Assembly: GCF_947242115.1 (NCBI RefSeq)
Contig: NC_074719.1
Location: 34,131,769 to 34,195,768, forward strand
Length of the DNA stretch: 64,000 nucleotides
Source: Biomphalaria glabrata
Lineage: Eukaryota > Mollusca > Gastropoda > Planorbidae
Direction: 5' to 3'
Shown: in pieces, positions 1 through 13,800 of the stretch
How positions within the stretch are numbered: the first letter of the stretch is position 1
Layout: each line of letters opens with the position of its first letter
Program-made: the position numbers and the translations under genes
Notes under the pieces: generated by a model
Database searches by the model: none
What the model was told of the DNA's origin: nothing
What the model saw: the letters and a program-made list of their open reading frames with translations, nothing else

Positions 1-654
1 CAATACGGGATCTATCCAGGTCATACACATTTTGTACCTGTTGATAAGTTTTGTTTACAATATCTACCTGATGGGCACCGCGACAAGGGTTTGAATGACA
101 TGATGAAAGCTTTAGCAGACCTGACAGTGAGTGTGAGTGTCATTAGGACCAGTCCTCACAGACCAAGGTTTGAGCCAAACACCAAGGTTTCATATTATCT
201 ATATAACATGAGAGGAAGTACTAATTTAAGAACCGGAAGTGGGTTAGTACAGCAGGTTACGATGATCACAGACAAATTATGTCCATGCCATGAATGTCAA
301 CATTCAGACGAGCCAAAAGACCGTTACTGGAAAGTAGTTATAATCACAGCTGCTAATGTAGTTTTTGATAACACTGAGGCTTTTCACACTAGATGTAAAT
401 TTTTCTATGATACAGAAAACAGTCCAGATATAGTGCTTAAAGTACAAGGCAATAGTTTTAATAAAAACATGAACTTTGACTTTTCTAGTTTTTCTTGTTT
501 CACTTGTGATGAAACACTGGGTAACAAACTTGAGGAAAGGTGGCATTTGTATTTACGACTCAAAATGATTGTAAATAAGAAATACATAAAAAATGCTTCC
601 AAAAAAAAAATAAAGTGTAATTCATTCAACAATAAGTGTAATTTTATCAATTAG
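1..654 (+). CDS. Copy A: partial, 3'-shortened member of the coiled-coil/protease-like family
   Basis: The frame is open from base 1 to a TAA at 652-654, so the window starts inside what is a single large last exon in copies B and C. It shares PGHTHF, the ADLTVSVSV strand, RTGSG, a CPCHEC cysteine motif, TAANVVFD, FFYD and FDFSSFSCFTCD with the other copies. After about residue 200 it becomes Lys/Asn-rich and stops. The SHPHG and GxSGA modules, roughly the last 90 residues of copy B, are missing, and I see no trace of them downstream to 3546. The Ser of the protease-like triad is therefore gone, and Asn sits at the His position. It could be a decaying duplicate or a short functional variant. 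The family match is clear; function is unknown. Confidence 0.75.
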   Translation, partial: QYGIYPGHTHFVPVDKFCLQYLPDGHRDKGLNDMMKALADLTVSVSVIRTSPHRPRFEPNTKVSYYLYNMRGSTNLRTGSGLVQQVTMITDKLCPCHECQHSDEPKDRYWKVVIITAANVVFDNTEAFHTRCKFFYDTENSPDIVLKVQGNSFNKNMNFDFSSFSCFTCDETLGNKLEERWHLYLRLKMIVNKKYIKNASKKKIKCNSFNNKCNFIN

Positions 655-1234
655 TTTGGATTAGTCTTGTAATTAAATTAGCAAAGCATGTAAATCTTTG
701 CAATTAAACAAATTATTTTTACCAATTCTTTTTTGTTTAGCAGCATTTTATGCTTTTAGCGTTCTTAATGTTCCAAGATCCTATCTCTAATTCAACTTAT
801 ACCACCAAATCTGTCAAGTACAAGTTCTTTCCTTTGTTTAATAATGTGGTGAGATAGTTGATACTTTTATCGGTACACATAAGGAGAAAAGGTGCAATTA
901 GGTTTGTGCAAAATGTACGTCTGTCAGTCTGTCACACATAGATCTCAAAAACTATAAGAGAAATACAAATATTATTTCAACATTCGTTGTGGGTTGCAAA
1001 GTTTAGGTTCAATGCCTACTTTTAAAAAAAAAAAAAGCAAACCGTTTAGTTAATAAAATTAATTATGAAAGCGTTTTTTCATAAAAATACACCAATTCTA
1101 GTAGATATAGATCTTAAGAATGCTAAATCAGAAGTTTAATTTAGGGTGTCACATCCTCTCGGATGTAGTAACATTGTAGTCTTGGGAATGGAAGGACACA
1201 AGCACAATGGGGAATGAATTTAAAAGGTTAACAT
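655..1234. repeat. Intergenic DNA with a dispersed repeat at about 890-1110
   Basis: No gene seen. Bases 890-1110 recur in inverted orientation at about 7855-8070: both contain GTTTGTGCAAAATGT-like and GTCTGTCAG-like stretches, an AAACCG-type core and CATAAAAATACACCAATTCT or its complement. This marks an interspersed repeat family of unknown class. Confidence 0.5.
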
Positions 1235-1710
1235 ACTACATTTATATATTGAGAGTACGCTACAAGTAGGCACTTCTTAACAACGACAGAATCCAATGAC
1301 GGACTCGCCGACGACGTTGCACTACTCGGGTCTTCAAGAAATGACGGAGAGCCTAGATAGAGAGGCAACCAAAAATTTCTTCTCATAACTAGGATAAGAC
1401 TAAAATTGTGCGAGTGGGATATATGTCTAAGAGTGAGAATTGCTGAGTCAGAGCTTGAAGAGCTGGACAAGTTCACATACAGCATCATAACAAACGATGG
1501 GGGTGCCTACCATGACGTAGCGTGTCGAACAGAAAAGACATTGAGCATTTTTCAAAGGCTGCGACCTATTTGGGCAAGTTAAGTAATTGGACTTAAGACA
1601 AATATATTCTTACTTAAATCAATCATCATCCCAACAGTAGTAAATGTGAGACATGGAAGTCATTTGTCAAAATTGAGAGAAGACTAAATGTGGCTCAACA
1701 AAAATCTTAT
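1235..1710 (+). repeat. Broken LINE reverse-transcriptase fragment
   Basis: Translation around 1300 gives GLADDVALLGSS, the catalytic ADD box region of a non-LTR reverse transcriptase. It is followed by pieces matching the better-preserved copy on the - strand at 19610-20330 (LEELDKFTY, a TNDG piece, and a region corresponding to KIEKRLNVAQQ). Frames are broken many times. It appears to be the same LINE family as 19610-20330 and 50490-50750; the clade (RTE- or CR1-like) is not resolved. Confidence 0.6.
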
Positions 1711-3546
1711 CTTATCTTATATATTACAAACGTTACTTCAAAAAAGAAAGATAATTATGTCCTACGCATTTCATGTGCCAATCTAGTCATGCCAAGACGT
1801 TGGGTTTCCTGTCTGATTCAGGCAACCTATTCCATTCTCTAATGACATTAGGGAAGACGTTAAACTTGTACGATGCGACAAATCGGTTGCGCCCAAACGT
1901 CATTTGCCCTCCTAAACTCTTGATATTTACTGTCATATATTGAAAACAAATGTGGTTTTCATGTGTTTTTAATGTAAGAAACTTTTGTTTAAAAAAAACT
2001 CAACCACACAGCTTTTGAGTTATTTTATAACAAAAAATAACCAATATTAATGTAACCATAATCTGTTGGAATAAAACATATATATATATATTTCTATAGT
2101 AACACAACTAAAACGCTCAAGCAATTTTATTTGGTTTCAATCCTCCATTTGCTAAGCAAGACTTAAATGTTAAACTTTTAATCATTTTACGTCTCTTTTT
2201 AGCAAAAAGCACAAACTCTACCTATGATTATATTTAGTGAAATGAATTAAAGATTTGGTTGACTAATTAATAGCTTAGTTTCAATTTTAAAAAAACAAGA
2301 AAATTGTTTTTAACCTTAGCCTGCTTAGGTTCCAATAATATATTTAATAAACTATATACATTATGTTTCTTTGATTGGATCAGACAACAATCAATTGGCC
2401 AGTAAGGGGCTCGAAACAACGACGATGGCCTTACTAGCGCGACGCTCTATCGACTCAGCTACCCAGGTAACCCAGCTATACTAGGTTGTGCTAAATTTTA
2501 GCTGTAAATGGTTCTTTTGACAGCCTTCCACCTTCCTTTAGACAATGGAGAAAGTTTGAGTTAAAATAAGTAGGAATTGAAAAAAAAAAGATATATAGCT
2601 AAAATATGCTACATGTTATACATTGTTTCAAACATATAGAAAACTAATTCAGATACAAATTTCTAATGTAATAGAATAAAATTATAATTAGATGTGTAAA
2701 AGTCTATCTATTATGTAATCTCCTTAAGTTCCTGTGGTTTTAGAAAAGGATTTTATGATTACTTCAGGTTGACTTAAGAGGAAGCTCTTCAAATTGACTT
2801 ATATAACCGTTATCTTGAAACTCATAAAATGAGCTAAGTAGCTAATCGCATATGTCTGTTGTCTGCAATAAACCTGAGCATTGGGACTGTCTATAATGTC
2901 TTCGCTATGTTTTAATTCAAGACGTTGAAAATATTTAAAGTTTCAATAGCACCGAAACGTGTATTCTAATTGGATGACTGTTTTAGACTGAGACCCACAA
3001 GGTAAACTTCATTTTCCTTTTACATTAAATATTCTTAGTATTGTAATGTTACTTGAAATAGCCTTGACATGCTTGCTACGCTATAAAAAGAATTAGAGCA
3101 GAGAGATGATTAAAAGTCTCATGTCAATATGTGGAAATTGTGCTTATTAAAAATAAATGGTTTTATAAATATTAAACTTTGTTTCAATTTCATGGTCATA
3201 TAATAAGGATGAACAGGTATTTTAAAATACACGATTTAGTTTTAAAATCTGTTGAAAGAACAGTGGAAAGCTTTTGGAACAAAATTATTTAATTATATTA
3301 AGTTATCGCCATGAACAAAATATAATTATATTAAGTTACCGCCATGAACAAAATTTATTTGTATTAATTTAAGGTCATGAACAAAAGTTGCTGAGTCAGT
3401 CTTGACGTTTTAAGTAGTAGAAATATTAAAAATTGAATCTGAATTTTGATAGCCGTAGCAGGCGACCAGTTCAATCCTTTCTTCACACATATGTTGTTTA
3501 TTTATAATAATAATGATTTAATTAGTTTTTTTGTGTGCTTTTCTAG
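1711..3546. other. Gene-poor stretch with repeat debris and one tRNA-like relic
   Basis: Bases 1701-1935 resemble a dispersed repeat also glimpsed at 51560-51720 (CATTCTCTAATG/CATACTCTAATG-type cores). Bases 2396-2466 on the - strand have a tRNA-like D arm (TAGCTGAGTCGATAGAGC) and T arm (GTTTCGAGCCCC), best read as a tRNA-derived relic. Two near-identical 35-40 bp blocks lie at about 3288-3370. No coding exon was found, though a non-coding first exon of copy B could lie here. Confidence 0.4.
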
Positions 3547-6500
3547 ATGAGACCTTACTTACAGATGACTTTCATTTTATCAAAACTACAAAATTTAGAA
3601 TCAGTGAAAGAAATGTCACAGAAAATTATTGTGGGCATTGATTTAGTAAGTTTATTATATATAAGAGGTTTTGTTTTCTAGGAGAAACTTTAGCAAAGTG
3701 AAGAAGTCAGCAATACCATAAATACTCTACCTGGTTTAAAGATCTTGAAGCTAGATATGCTAATATCATCACTAAGACATCAAGCATTATCTTATCTTTT
3801 TTGATTCACCTCCTGTTTCATGACTTTAGCTAAATGTTTTCTTACTCTACAGCCATCTCATCATAACTTACTGCACATATAATTTTGTTGTTATAAAACT
3901 TCATACATTAAAGAGTTTGAATGAGTTGTCAGGTGCTGTGCACCATTTCAGAACTTTCTCTCTGTAATACACGTAGTCTAGACCATTGACACAAAACAAT
4001 AGACTTGCTAGTTACTTACTAGCCCAAACCTCCTGCATGACGATAAGGGATGGCAGCAAGCAGGGTTCAAACCCGGGAACAAGAGACAACAGACGGTGAC
4101 AGGCAATAAAAAATAAAATGTTATATCTAACAACACATGGATCTAGAAATGGAGAGAGATACAAGATTATGCATGGATCATACAATAATAAATCTCAAGG
4201 AGTCCAAACCGACCTCTGTAAATAAACACTACTATTTTCTATAGTCAGTAGCACCACAAAATTAATTACTTAGAAAAAACAACTGACATTTCTTTTGGAA
4301 AAATGAGATGCCTTAGAGTAGCCACAATGTTATAGTTGTTACCTGGTGTCAGATCATCGTTTTCTCTAAATACAATAAATACAATAAAATCGTAATTAAT
4401 TTTCTTGTGACTATAAGTTAAAAAATGCTAAATTAAAATATGAACAAGATTACAAAGAGAGTTTGTGTTGCCACACAAACTCAGAGGCGGCCCCCGTGGG
4501 AGACGGATCCCTGTCGGATCCACATATTCGCAAGGAATATTCAAGACGTGATTTTGTTTTGATTGTTAAAAGTAATAATGTTTCAAAGATTCATTTGGCG
4601 TTGTAAATTTTTTTTTCCTAATGTAAAATCTCCGGAGGATGGCATCGAGCAGGGTATGAAACCGAGACCGTATCAGTCCTGCGCGCTAACCGCACGACCA
4701 GGCATTGCTCTTAAGCTAATGACAAACTGGTTACAAACTAATAGCCTATTATTGATATTTCATAATATACCTACACATTATGGAATGACAACTACCGGAT
4801 ATGTACAATATGTCAGAAGAGCGATTTTAGATAATCTTTTGATATTGAGCATTTTCATGTAAATGGAACTAGAATGAGGATGTAGATCTACGTAAATTAA
4901 ACTTCTAATTTAGCACTCTCAATATCTATATCTATTTGTTCTAGATACAAAATAAATATTTGGGATAATGTAGATGTAATTTAGATAAGATTTGTGTAAA
5001 AAAAAACACACTAGGTAATAAATTAATGGTCTAATCGCAATATTAAATTTTAAAATAGTAGATAGGGTTAGGGTTAGGATATTGACAATCTAGACTTAGA
5101 AATAAAACTCTACACTTTAAGTCTAGAAATTAAAATTATAGATCTTGATCTTGTCTAAATCATGGCTGTCTGGTAGTGCGGTTTGAGCGCTGGACTGTTG
5201 TTTGGATTCATCGATGCTCCCAGGTTCAAACTCTGCCAGCTCCCATCCCCCGTCGTCCTGCATGAGGTTTGGACTAAAACTCTGAAGGAACATCAGAAAC
5301 ATGTAAAACAACAAACATTCTAAACTAGACCAAGAAATTCTTAATCTAGATTCTACTTAGAACTTAAATCTAAATCTAGTTTTCAAAATCTAGCTCTAGT
5401 GTAAAAAAAAATCTAGATCTAGTGTAAAAAATCTAGTTCTAGTGTAAAAAAAAATCTAGATTAGAAATCTAAAATATGTGTTTTTAAAATGCGAGTCACA
5501 TTACGAGGTTCAATAAAGTTTTTACTATACCGAGTTGTTTTAGCATTTCATTTCAAGAATGTGTTCCATATGACGTCAAAGGAAAAAAAATCCACTACCT
5601 CACACGTCCTAGTTAGACTAAAAAATGTCATCTATACGAGCAGCTTGTCGAGTGATCATAGACATTGGTGTACTGAGTGAGATCTTTAAGCATTTCATTT
5701 AAATAATTAACTCCATATGACGTCAAAGGAAAAAAATTCCATTACGTCACACGTCCTAGTTAGACTAAAAAATGTCTTCTATACGAGCAGCTTGTCGAGT
5801 GATCATAGACATTGGTACACCGAGTGAGATCTTTAAGCATTTCATTTAAATAATTAACTCCATATGACGTCAAAGGAAAAAAATTCCATTACGTCACACG
5901 TCCTAGTTAAACTAAAAAAATGTCTTCTATACGAGCAGCTTGTCGAGTGATCATAGACATTGGTGTACTGAGTGAGATCTTTAAGCATTTCATTTAAATA
6001 ATTAACTCCATATGACGTCAAAGGAAAAAAATTCCATTACGTCACACGTCCTAGTTAGACTAAAGTTAGACTAGACTATACGAGTAGCTTCTCGAGGATT
6101 CATAGACATTGGTGCACCGAGTGAGTTCTTTTAGCATTTCATTTGATGGGCTAGTTAGACTAAATATGCATAAAACATATATATAAAATAATTAAAGACG
6201 CTTTTTTTGTTTTGTCTGTCAGTCTGTCTGTCCGTCATGTTAATAGCGAGAAAAAAAAAAGACTAAAAGCTATTGAAAATCTGATTTAAATTTAATTTCC
6301 CTTCCGAAACATTGCATTAGTTTTAAGTTTCTATTATAGATTGTTCCGGATGTTTATATATTTATATTGAGAGAAAATAAGAATTCTAGATTAATCAAAT
6401 ACCGTTAATAAAATTTGTGGGATAGTCTGTTATGAAAATTAGATGTATCATATCCTTATGGAGAGATTTTAAACCATACTTTGGTGTTAGGAAGTTGTTT

Positions 6501-9500
6501 TCCTTAATAATCGGAACATAATACTAACGATAATTAGATTTTCTAACGTTTTAGCTAGAAAGTTAAATGTAGTGTAAGAGATTTTACAAAAAAATAGAGT
6601 TAAAATATTTTTCATAAACAAATCCGGAACAACCGATTTTCGAAAATGAGAAAATCATTTGTTTTATTTATTAGAAGAGGGATTTCAAACATTTATTAGC
6701 GTTACTAGATTTTTTATATAAAATTCGGATCTTTTTTGGCGACGACTTGTAGGAAAATTAAGGTAATGTAGGTCGATTTCTTTTCGAAACAAAATCCGAA
6801 ACATTCTTTACCGATTAAACAACTTTTATTATGTTTCAGCAAGAAAATTAATTGTAAAATAAGTCTGAAATATGATTTTCAATAATCGTTTCTAGTAAAT
6901 TACTTTCTTATTTTAAAATCCTTAACAACCTATTGTCGATATTTTTGAAAAAATAAATTCATTTGAAATAAAGTTGTTTAAGTTAAAAATTCGGAACAAT
7001 TGATATTGATAAATAAACTATAGTGACGTATTTTCAACGAATATAAGTGTAATATAAGTCAATTATGCGATTTCAAACAATCATTTGACATAATTTTTTT
7101 TTTTCTAAAACAAGATCCGGAACAACTTTATATTAATGAAATATAAATCAGTATAGATATTTTTATTTAGCATTTATATGCTATTTACATTTAAAAAACC
7201 GGAACAATATATTAAAGATCATGTGTTTATTGCAACGTTTAAGCATGGAAATAAAATCTAATATAAGTTAGAAGAGCAAACAAATATTTGTTGGCATTGA
7301 TTTGTTTTTCACAAAACATCCGGAACAATCTATTATAGATACTTAAAACTATTGCAATATTTCTGAATGAAAAATTAAAGGTTAAATCAGAGTTACAGTA
7401 GTAGTAACAAGTGTTACTTGTTAATCTAATCGTGTCAGACAGACCGACCATCAGACAAATTGCACAAAAATAAGCTTCTTTTATTCGGATGGGGGCACTA
7501 AACCAAAAATAAATGAAATCTGATTTTTTTTAAAGTTTAAAGAATTGGTTTAGCACTGCATTATGTTGCGACGTTACGCTACTGCACGAAAGTCGCTGCA
7601 TATAAAGTCCATTTTAAAAAATTTTCCTGATATTTACATACAAAGTGCATTATTAGCCTTTATAAACAAACAAATGTTTTCTTTTAATTTTAGCAGATAG
7701 TTGACCAGAAAAAAACCTTTAACTATTATTTATATTTGTTGTAAATATTTCTTGTACATTTTATAAATATATTTGACTTAATGATTCTGAAAATACACAA
7801 ATATTGTCCAACTTTGTTATTATATTGTTACATTTACGTAATTGTTTTAGAATTGGTGTATTTTTATGAAAAAATCGCTTGAATTATTAATTTTATAAAT
7901 TAAACGGTTTGCTTTTAGAAAACCAAGAGTAGTTGCACCTAAACTTTTCAAGCCGCATTTAATGATGAAATAATATTTTTCATATCTCTTCTAGTTTTCG
8001 AGATATGAGTGTGACAGACGGACAGACGGACATTTTGCACAAACCTAATAGCGGCTTTTTTCCCTTTTGGTGGCCGCTAAAAAGGCTTTTTTCATGTTGG
8101 GTTAACCTACAAAATGTCTTTAAACATTTCACCGAACAAAATTCCGACATAATGGCATATTTATGTAAACATTAACGACCTTGAATATCGGTATATATTA
8201 GTTATCTAAGATTGGGCTAAAAAATAACATCTATAGGCCTAGCGTTTAAAAGTTTGTTTTATTAAAAACTAGACATATGTTACCCGCGACCCGCGGGTCT
8301 TTATTTGCGCATTACTGTCGATATAGTCACTGAGAGTGTTTTGTAAACAATTAAACGAAATAATAATGTAATAAGTAAAGCGAATGTGTCAATGTAAAAA
8401 TAGTGTGAATGAAGCGATCAAATCAGAATAGCTAATAGGCTTAAATCCATTTGTTCAAATTAAAACATTTGCTTGTAGGCCTACATATATTTGATTAAAA
8501 TTTGAGACGAATAGACTTAATTTTGTATGTTCATGTGTTACAGTATAAAGTAGATCTTTAGGTAGACATAGATCTAAATCTACACTAATCTAGAGGCTTG
8601 TATAGAGTTCATTCTGTGTTGCGCATGCGTGACCTTTTTTCATGAATGAATATAGGCCTATCTCAACACGGCTACGCAGCTTTATTAAGCGAACAGCGAA
8701 CGAATGTATTAAAAATGCTTTAGAAAAACAAATTTGAATGCTAATTTGATTAAAATATGAAATGAATGGACAATAATTAGTATGTTTATGTGTTAAAGCA
8801 TAAAACTATCTTTGCGAAAAGAAGTTTTATCATCTTAGAGTTCAATAAGAGTTTTAGACCTAGGCCTAGGAATAGACTCAGTAGAGAGATGTGTTAATCA
8901 CTGTTAATGTGTAACCATTTGGTAATGTCTAATGAAAGGATGTTCGCCAGACAATACCCGCGGCCTGCGGGCCTAAGTTTGTGTTTACTAATCTAGTGGA
9001 TTGGATTTAGATGTATGTTAAACTTAACTAATGATCCTTTTTTTTCTCTTGCGCTACGAAAATAAAATTAGGTTTGCGAAAATGGGTTTACCCGAAGTCG
9101 ATACATTCTTATTTATTAAAAACGAAAAGAGCGATAGCTTTGTTAAATGAAGGGGATTATAAAGTGAACAATTAAACGAAATTATATTTAGTACGCGATT
9201 CATGAATGAATATAGATCTAGGCCTATCTCAACTCGGCTTCGCAGCTTTCGTAAACGAATGTAGCTTTAGAAAACCAAATTTGAATGTTTATTGATCAAA
9301 ATATGAAATGAATGGACTTTAATTAATATGTTTATGTGTTAAAGTATAAGACTATCTGTGCGAAGAGAAGTTTTATCATCTTAGTGTTGAATTAGAGTTT
9401 TAGATCTAGGGATGGGATTATAAAGTAACAATAAAACGAAATAATTTTTAGTACGCCATTCATGAATGAATATAGATCTAGGCCTTTAACTCGGCTTCGC

Positions 9501-10754
9501 AGCTTCCGTAAGCGAATGTAGCTTTAGAAAACCAAATTTGAAGGTTTATTTGATCAAAATATGAAATGAATGGACTTTAATTAATATGTTTATGTGTTAA
9601 AGTATAAAACTATCTGTGCGAAGAGAAGTTTTATCATCTTAGAGTTGAATTAGAGTTTTAGATCTAGGGATGGGATTATAAAGTAAACAATTAAACGAAT
9701 TAATTTCTAGTACGCGATTCATTACGGTATTGTCTAATGAAAGAATGTTCGTCAGGAAATCTGTAATCACAGATATAAGGAACTAATTAATGTAAAAAAT
9801 GCTTTTGAAACACAAAATTGAAGATTAATTTTATTATATAATGAAATCAATGGATCTTCTTTTGTATTTTTATGTGTCAAAGTAAAAAAACTATATGCGC
9901 AAAGTGTATTTCTTAAAATTAGATCTAGGTCTAAATCCTTTCTATCTTTTCTTATGTCAACATTGTAGACATGGCCTAGATCCATAAAATACTATAGCTG
10001 TAATAGAGTCGGACAACTTTATTTTTTTTTAGGGTCTTACATTTGTTTTAGGGCTACAATACATTCACTAAGGTCTAAGTTGGTACCCAAGGAACATTCC
10101 TGCCTAGTTTTATCAAGATTGGTCAAGCGGTTTTGATGTCTATAAGTAACATACATACATACATACCCCTCACATTCTACTTTATAATTAAAAATTAGAT
10201 CAAGACAAAAGGTGAATCATTGATTCAAGGAGATGAAACTTCAACTTATGAAGAAATAACACAATTTGTGACTGATAAATCTGCAGAAATTCTACAGTGC
10301 TGTATGGCTATGTCTGGTGAGTGTTAATAACGGGAATGTCAAGGAATCTTTTACATTTTATTACTCCCATTTTGGATCAAGTTGAAACTTTGCATAATTA
10401 TTTTCTGTCGATGCCAACACATGAATTAATAAAAAATAAATTAACCCCATAAGTTTATCAATTAGAACTAGTTAATATTTTTTAGATAGAAAATATAATA
10501 AGCCTTGTGTAGAGAATTAATTAGTTTTTGAAGCAAATTAGTTATTGATATGTCAGCTTTATGGGTTTATTCTTTTTTTTTCAATTCCCTTAGATTTAAT
10601 TTGAATGCCTAAAGCTATTATTTGCTCATTTTTTTTTAGTTATTCTTATATAAAATCTCACTACTGAGCTTATGTGTTGACAGAGAAAGATTATGAAAAA
10701 GGACATATTTATTAACATCTTATGTATCCTATACTCTTAAGCGAGCAATTCTTG

Positions 10755-10819
<65 letters not shown>

Positions 10820-13800
10820 TTTTTTCAAAAACTGCTCTAACGATTTTCTTTAAAATTTCACGGTATGTGCATAATAGTGAGAAAAAAATTCTCAACTCAT
10901 TGGCCTTATTGGGAAAACTCGAGATCGACCGTTATATCGGTTTGAAAATGCCTCATTATCGAAAAATAAATTTTGGCTAGAATGTTTTATGAATGAAAAT
11001 TTTCCATGACGTAAACGGGAAAAACGCTGCTTACGTCACTAGGCTTACCGCAGTACACTAAAATATTTCTTTGCAAACAAGGACAAGTTTTAAAGAATCA
11101 ATAGACCTAATTAAACATTTGCGCACCATGTTACTGTAGATTGATTTATTATAGAACTATGAAATAAAAGTAATGAAATAAATGTGCCGATGTATGATTA
11201 GTTATTGTGTTTTAAGTGCTTAATAAGTTGTTTACACTTTAATTGTGTAGAGCGGTGTAGATACCTTTTACTTTGTTGTTTATTTTGCTGCTGACCTCCA
11301 GCTGTCTCGTTCTGAGGTTGCATGCAACCATGTGCTCTCTTCTATGTCAGCTAAGTCAAGTTTGCGCCATAAGCTGGTGTTTTAAGCGTCTCGGTGTTAC
11401 GTCGCCCACTTTTTAGCTCACCAAAAAAGACTGCCTTTGGCATGCGTTCGTCTGAGATTCGTCTCCCATACAGGATACTGCTCTGTCCAGCGTAACTTTC
11501 GGACTTAAAGAATTCCCTCTATACAAAGGCCGCGGATACACATTTGAGACCAAAAGAAAATTTGCTGCCGTGGACAGACGCAGATGCTAAAAGAAAATCT
11601 TAATCGAGCACCGCGGACAATGGTTATGCTTGCCTTGGATGTGGCAAGATATGTAGGTCACAGCTGCAATCCTCATTAATTTTCGGACTCTAAGGCAAGC
11701 CTTATTATTATTATTATTTTGCTGGTGAATTATTACCATGTGTTCATGCTTCGGTGTCTACTGTCCTGTACCAAAACAAAGGAAATGGTCATAACACAGC
11801 TTCTCTACGCCTTACTAGCTCACACTAAACATGATATCTATCGAGCAGTCAACGAGTTTGCTTACGCTGCAGCCTCTTTTGATTTAACTATAAACCTCGG
11901 TAAAAAGCTTAGAGTTAGGGCGTGTTGACGGAAAGCCCAGGAGAGATCTGAATGGAGGGATGTGTAAAAGCAGGTCATAGCACCACTGGGATGGATGGAT
12001 GGCAAAAGCCGGTATGAACTTCTTATAGTCCGACAGTCAGGCTGTGCAGGGCACGTATCCCGTATGGGTAACGAGCATATTGTTTGGCGTAACAGAGGTG
12101 CCCTACGGAAACGTTTCTTTAAAAAACTAATGCAATGATTTAAGTCTAATAAGAAAAAATGAGCCATTTTACTTTGTCACTAACATAGACTATATATTAC
12201 ATGGACTGCCAACTCTATGCACTAGGCCTATATTCTTCAATAAACAAGTCCCGTTCACGGAGGCGTCCTTGGTTGCGTGGTAAATTGACTTCCGGTAGAT
12301 TTTTTTTTTACTATATAAAGAAACCATTCCCGAAGATTTTTACCACCACTTTTACAGCAAATCATGAATGGAAACTTAATTGTTAAAGAAGAAGTTACAG
12401 AGGTAAGTGTGCACAAATCAATTTCTGACTTAGATCTATAACTGTAAAGCTTTATAGCTGATTTTCTTAGCCAATAAAGACTAATTAGCCAAGCCTGTAT
12501 TTCGTGTATTTTCTTGTTTACGACATTGATTGAATTGAAGTTCTTGTGAGAGCATAGCCTATATATACATATATAAACCAAATAGTAAGACTTGTTCAGA
12601 AGGATAACCCGGTGCATTTAGATCTATATATGCTCTTACTATAATAGGCTAAAATGACCTTTCGTTTATAAGTTTTAAAAAAGTCATATATTATGTGTAG
12701 GCCTAAAGTAAAGGTAATAAATCTAGATGTAAAATTTTCTCCGAGTTGAAAAATGTAAGAAAAGTATGTTTGGCATTTAGATGGTGTCGATGATAAAATA
12801 GAAAAAGTACATTCTGTGATGTTTTATGGCAAGTTATTATATCACAGTGCAGGACAGGCCACTGTCCTGTTGCCTCATGTTTCTCACGCCACTCACGGCT
12901 ATGGCCAAATTTCGAATCCCGGTGCCCCCGTGCCTCATATTCTGTTTGACTGCCCCAGACTTGCTGATCTCCGTCTCAACAGGTCAGAGAAACCAAAAAT
13001 TCTCGATCTGTATGGTGACATATATGCACTACGCAATACAGCAGGGTTTCTGTCCAGGGCTTTTGCAAGAGAAGATTTGAGCCTCTCAAGCCCTCACTCA
13101 AATGGAGTTTGATGATGTTGACTTTTTATGCCCTTTTTTCTGTCTTGGTGAGAGTTATTGTAAGACTGAACTATTGACCTGCAGCTGTCGAAGTATTGAC
13201 TAGCCTTTGTAATCATGACTGCGAATGGTAGTGAGAGCCACATCGTCGTCAAACATCAGTTCCCTAATCAGGATATGTCGTCTCCTCGTTTTGGTCAAGC
13301 CAGTTTAAGAAGCCTTCCATCCGATCTACTGTGGATATATACTCCATCTTCCAAGGCACTATGAGAGTACTGACGAAACAATTCCGAATAGTGTTGATGG
13401 CCAAAACCCATCCTTGTTTTACCCTGCTCTTGATAGATAATACCGGTACCTAAAAGTCTTAGAGGAAGAACTGTCAAACTTTACAGTTCCTATCATGTGA
13501 AGCTGACAGTAGTTTCAATAGCTTATTTGGACAGACAATTTTCACTAGTAAAAACCACTTCTGCTTAGTGTGAGCCTATTGCTAAATGAAGTTCATATTT
13601 CTATTACTTTCTACTCAAGTCACCCAAGAGAAATTTTATTTAAAGTGAAAACTTTTTATAATGCATTTTTCGTTTGTTTTGTTTTTTTATTAAAGGAGCA
13701 TACTACTTCCAAAAACCTGATTTGATTGTCACTAACTTTCAAATTGAAAGGGATCTACTAAAAGTGAGATTTTTTTTTACTTTCTGCAATAACATTGTGT

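Noticed and set aside
2396-2466. tRNA gene on the - strand
   Set aside because: D and T arms are recognisable, but acceptor and anticodon stems do not pair properly; treated as a relic.
5060-5082. Telomere repeat (TTAGGG)
   Set aside because: Only two to three units here and near 30650-30690, embedded in unrelated repeat DNA.
13696-13763. Counterpart of copy C exon 51237-51320 in copy B
   Set aside because: Its phases (1 in, 0 out) do not fit the chain, and the residues show no similarity; copy B exons 10316 and 19017 already join in phase without it.
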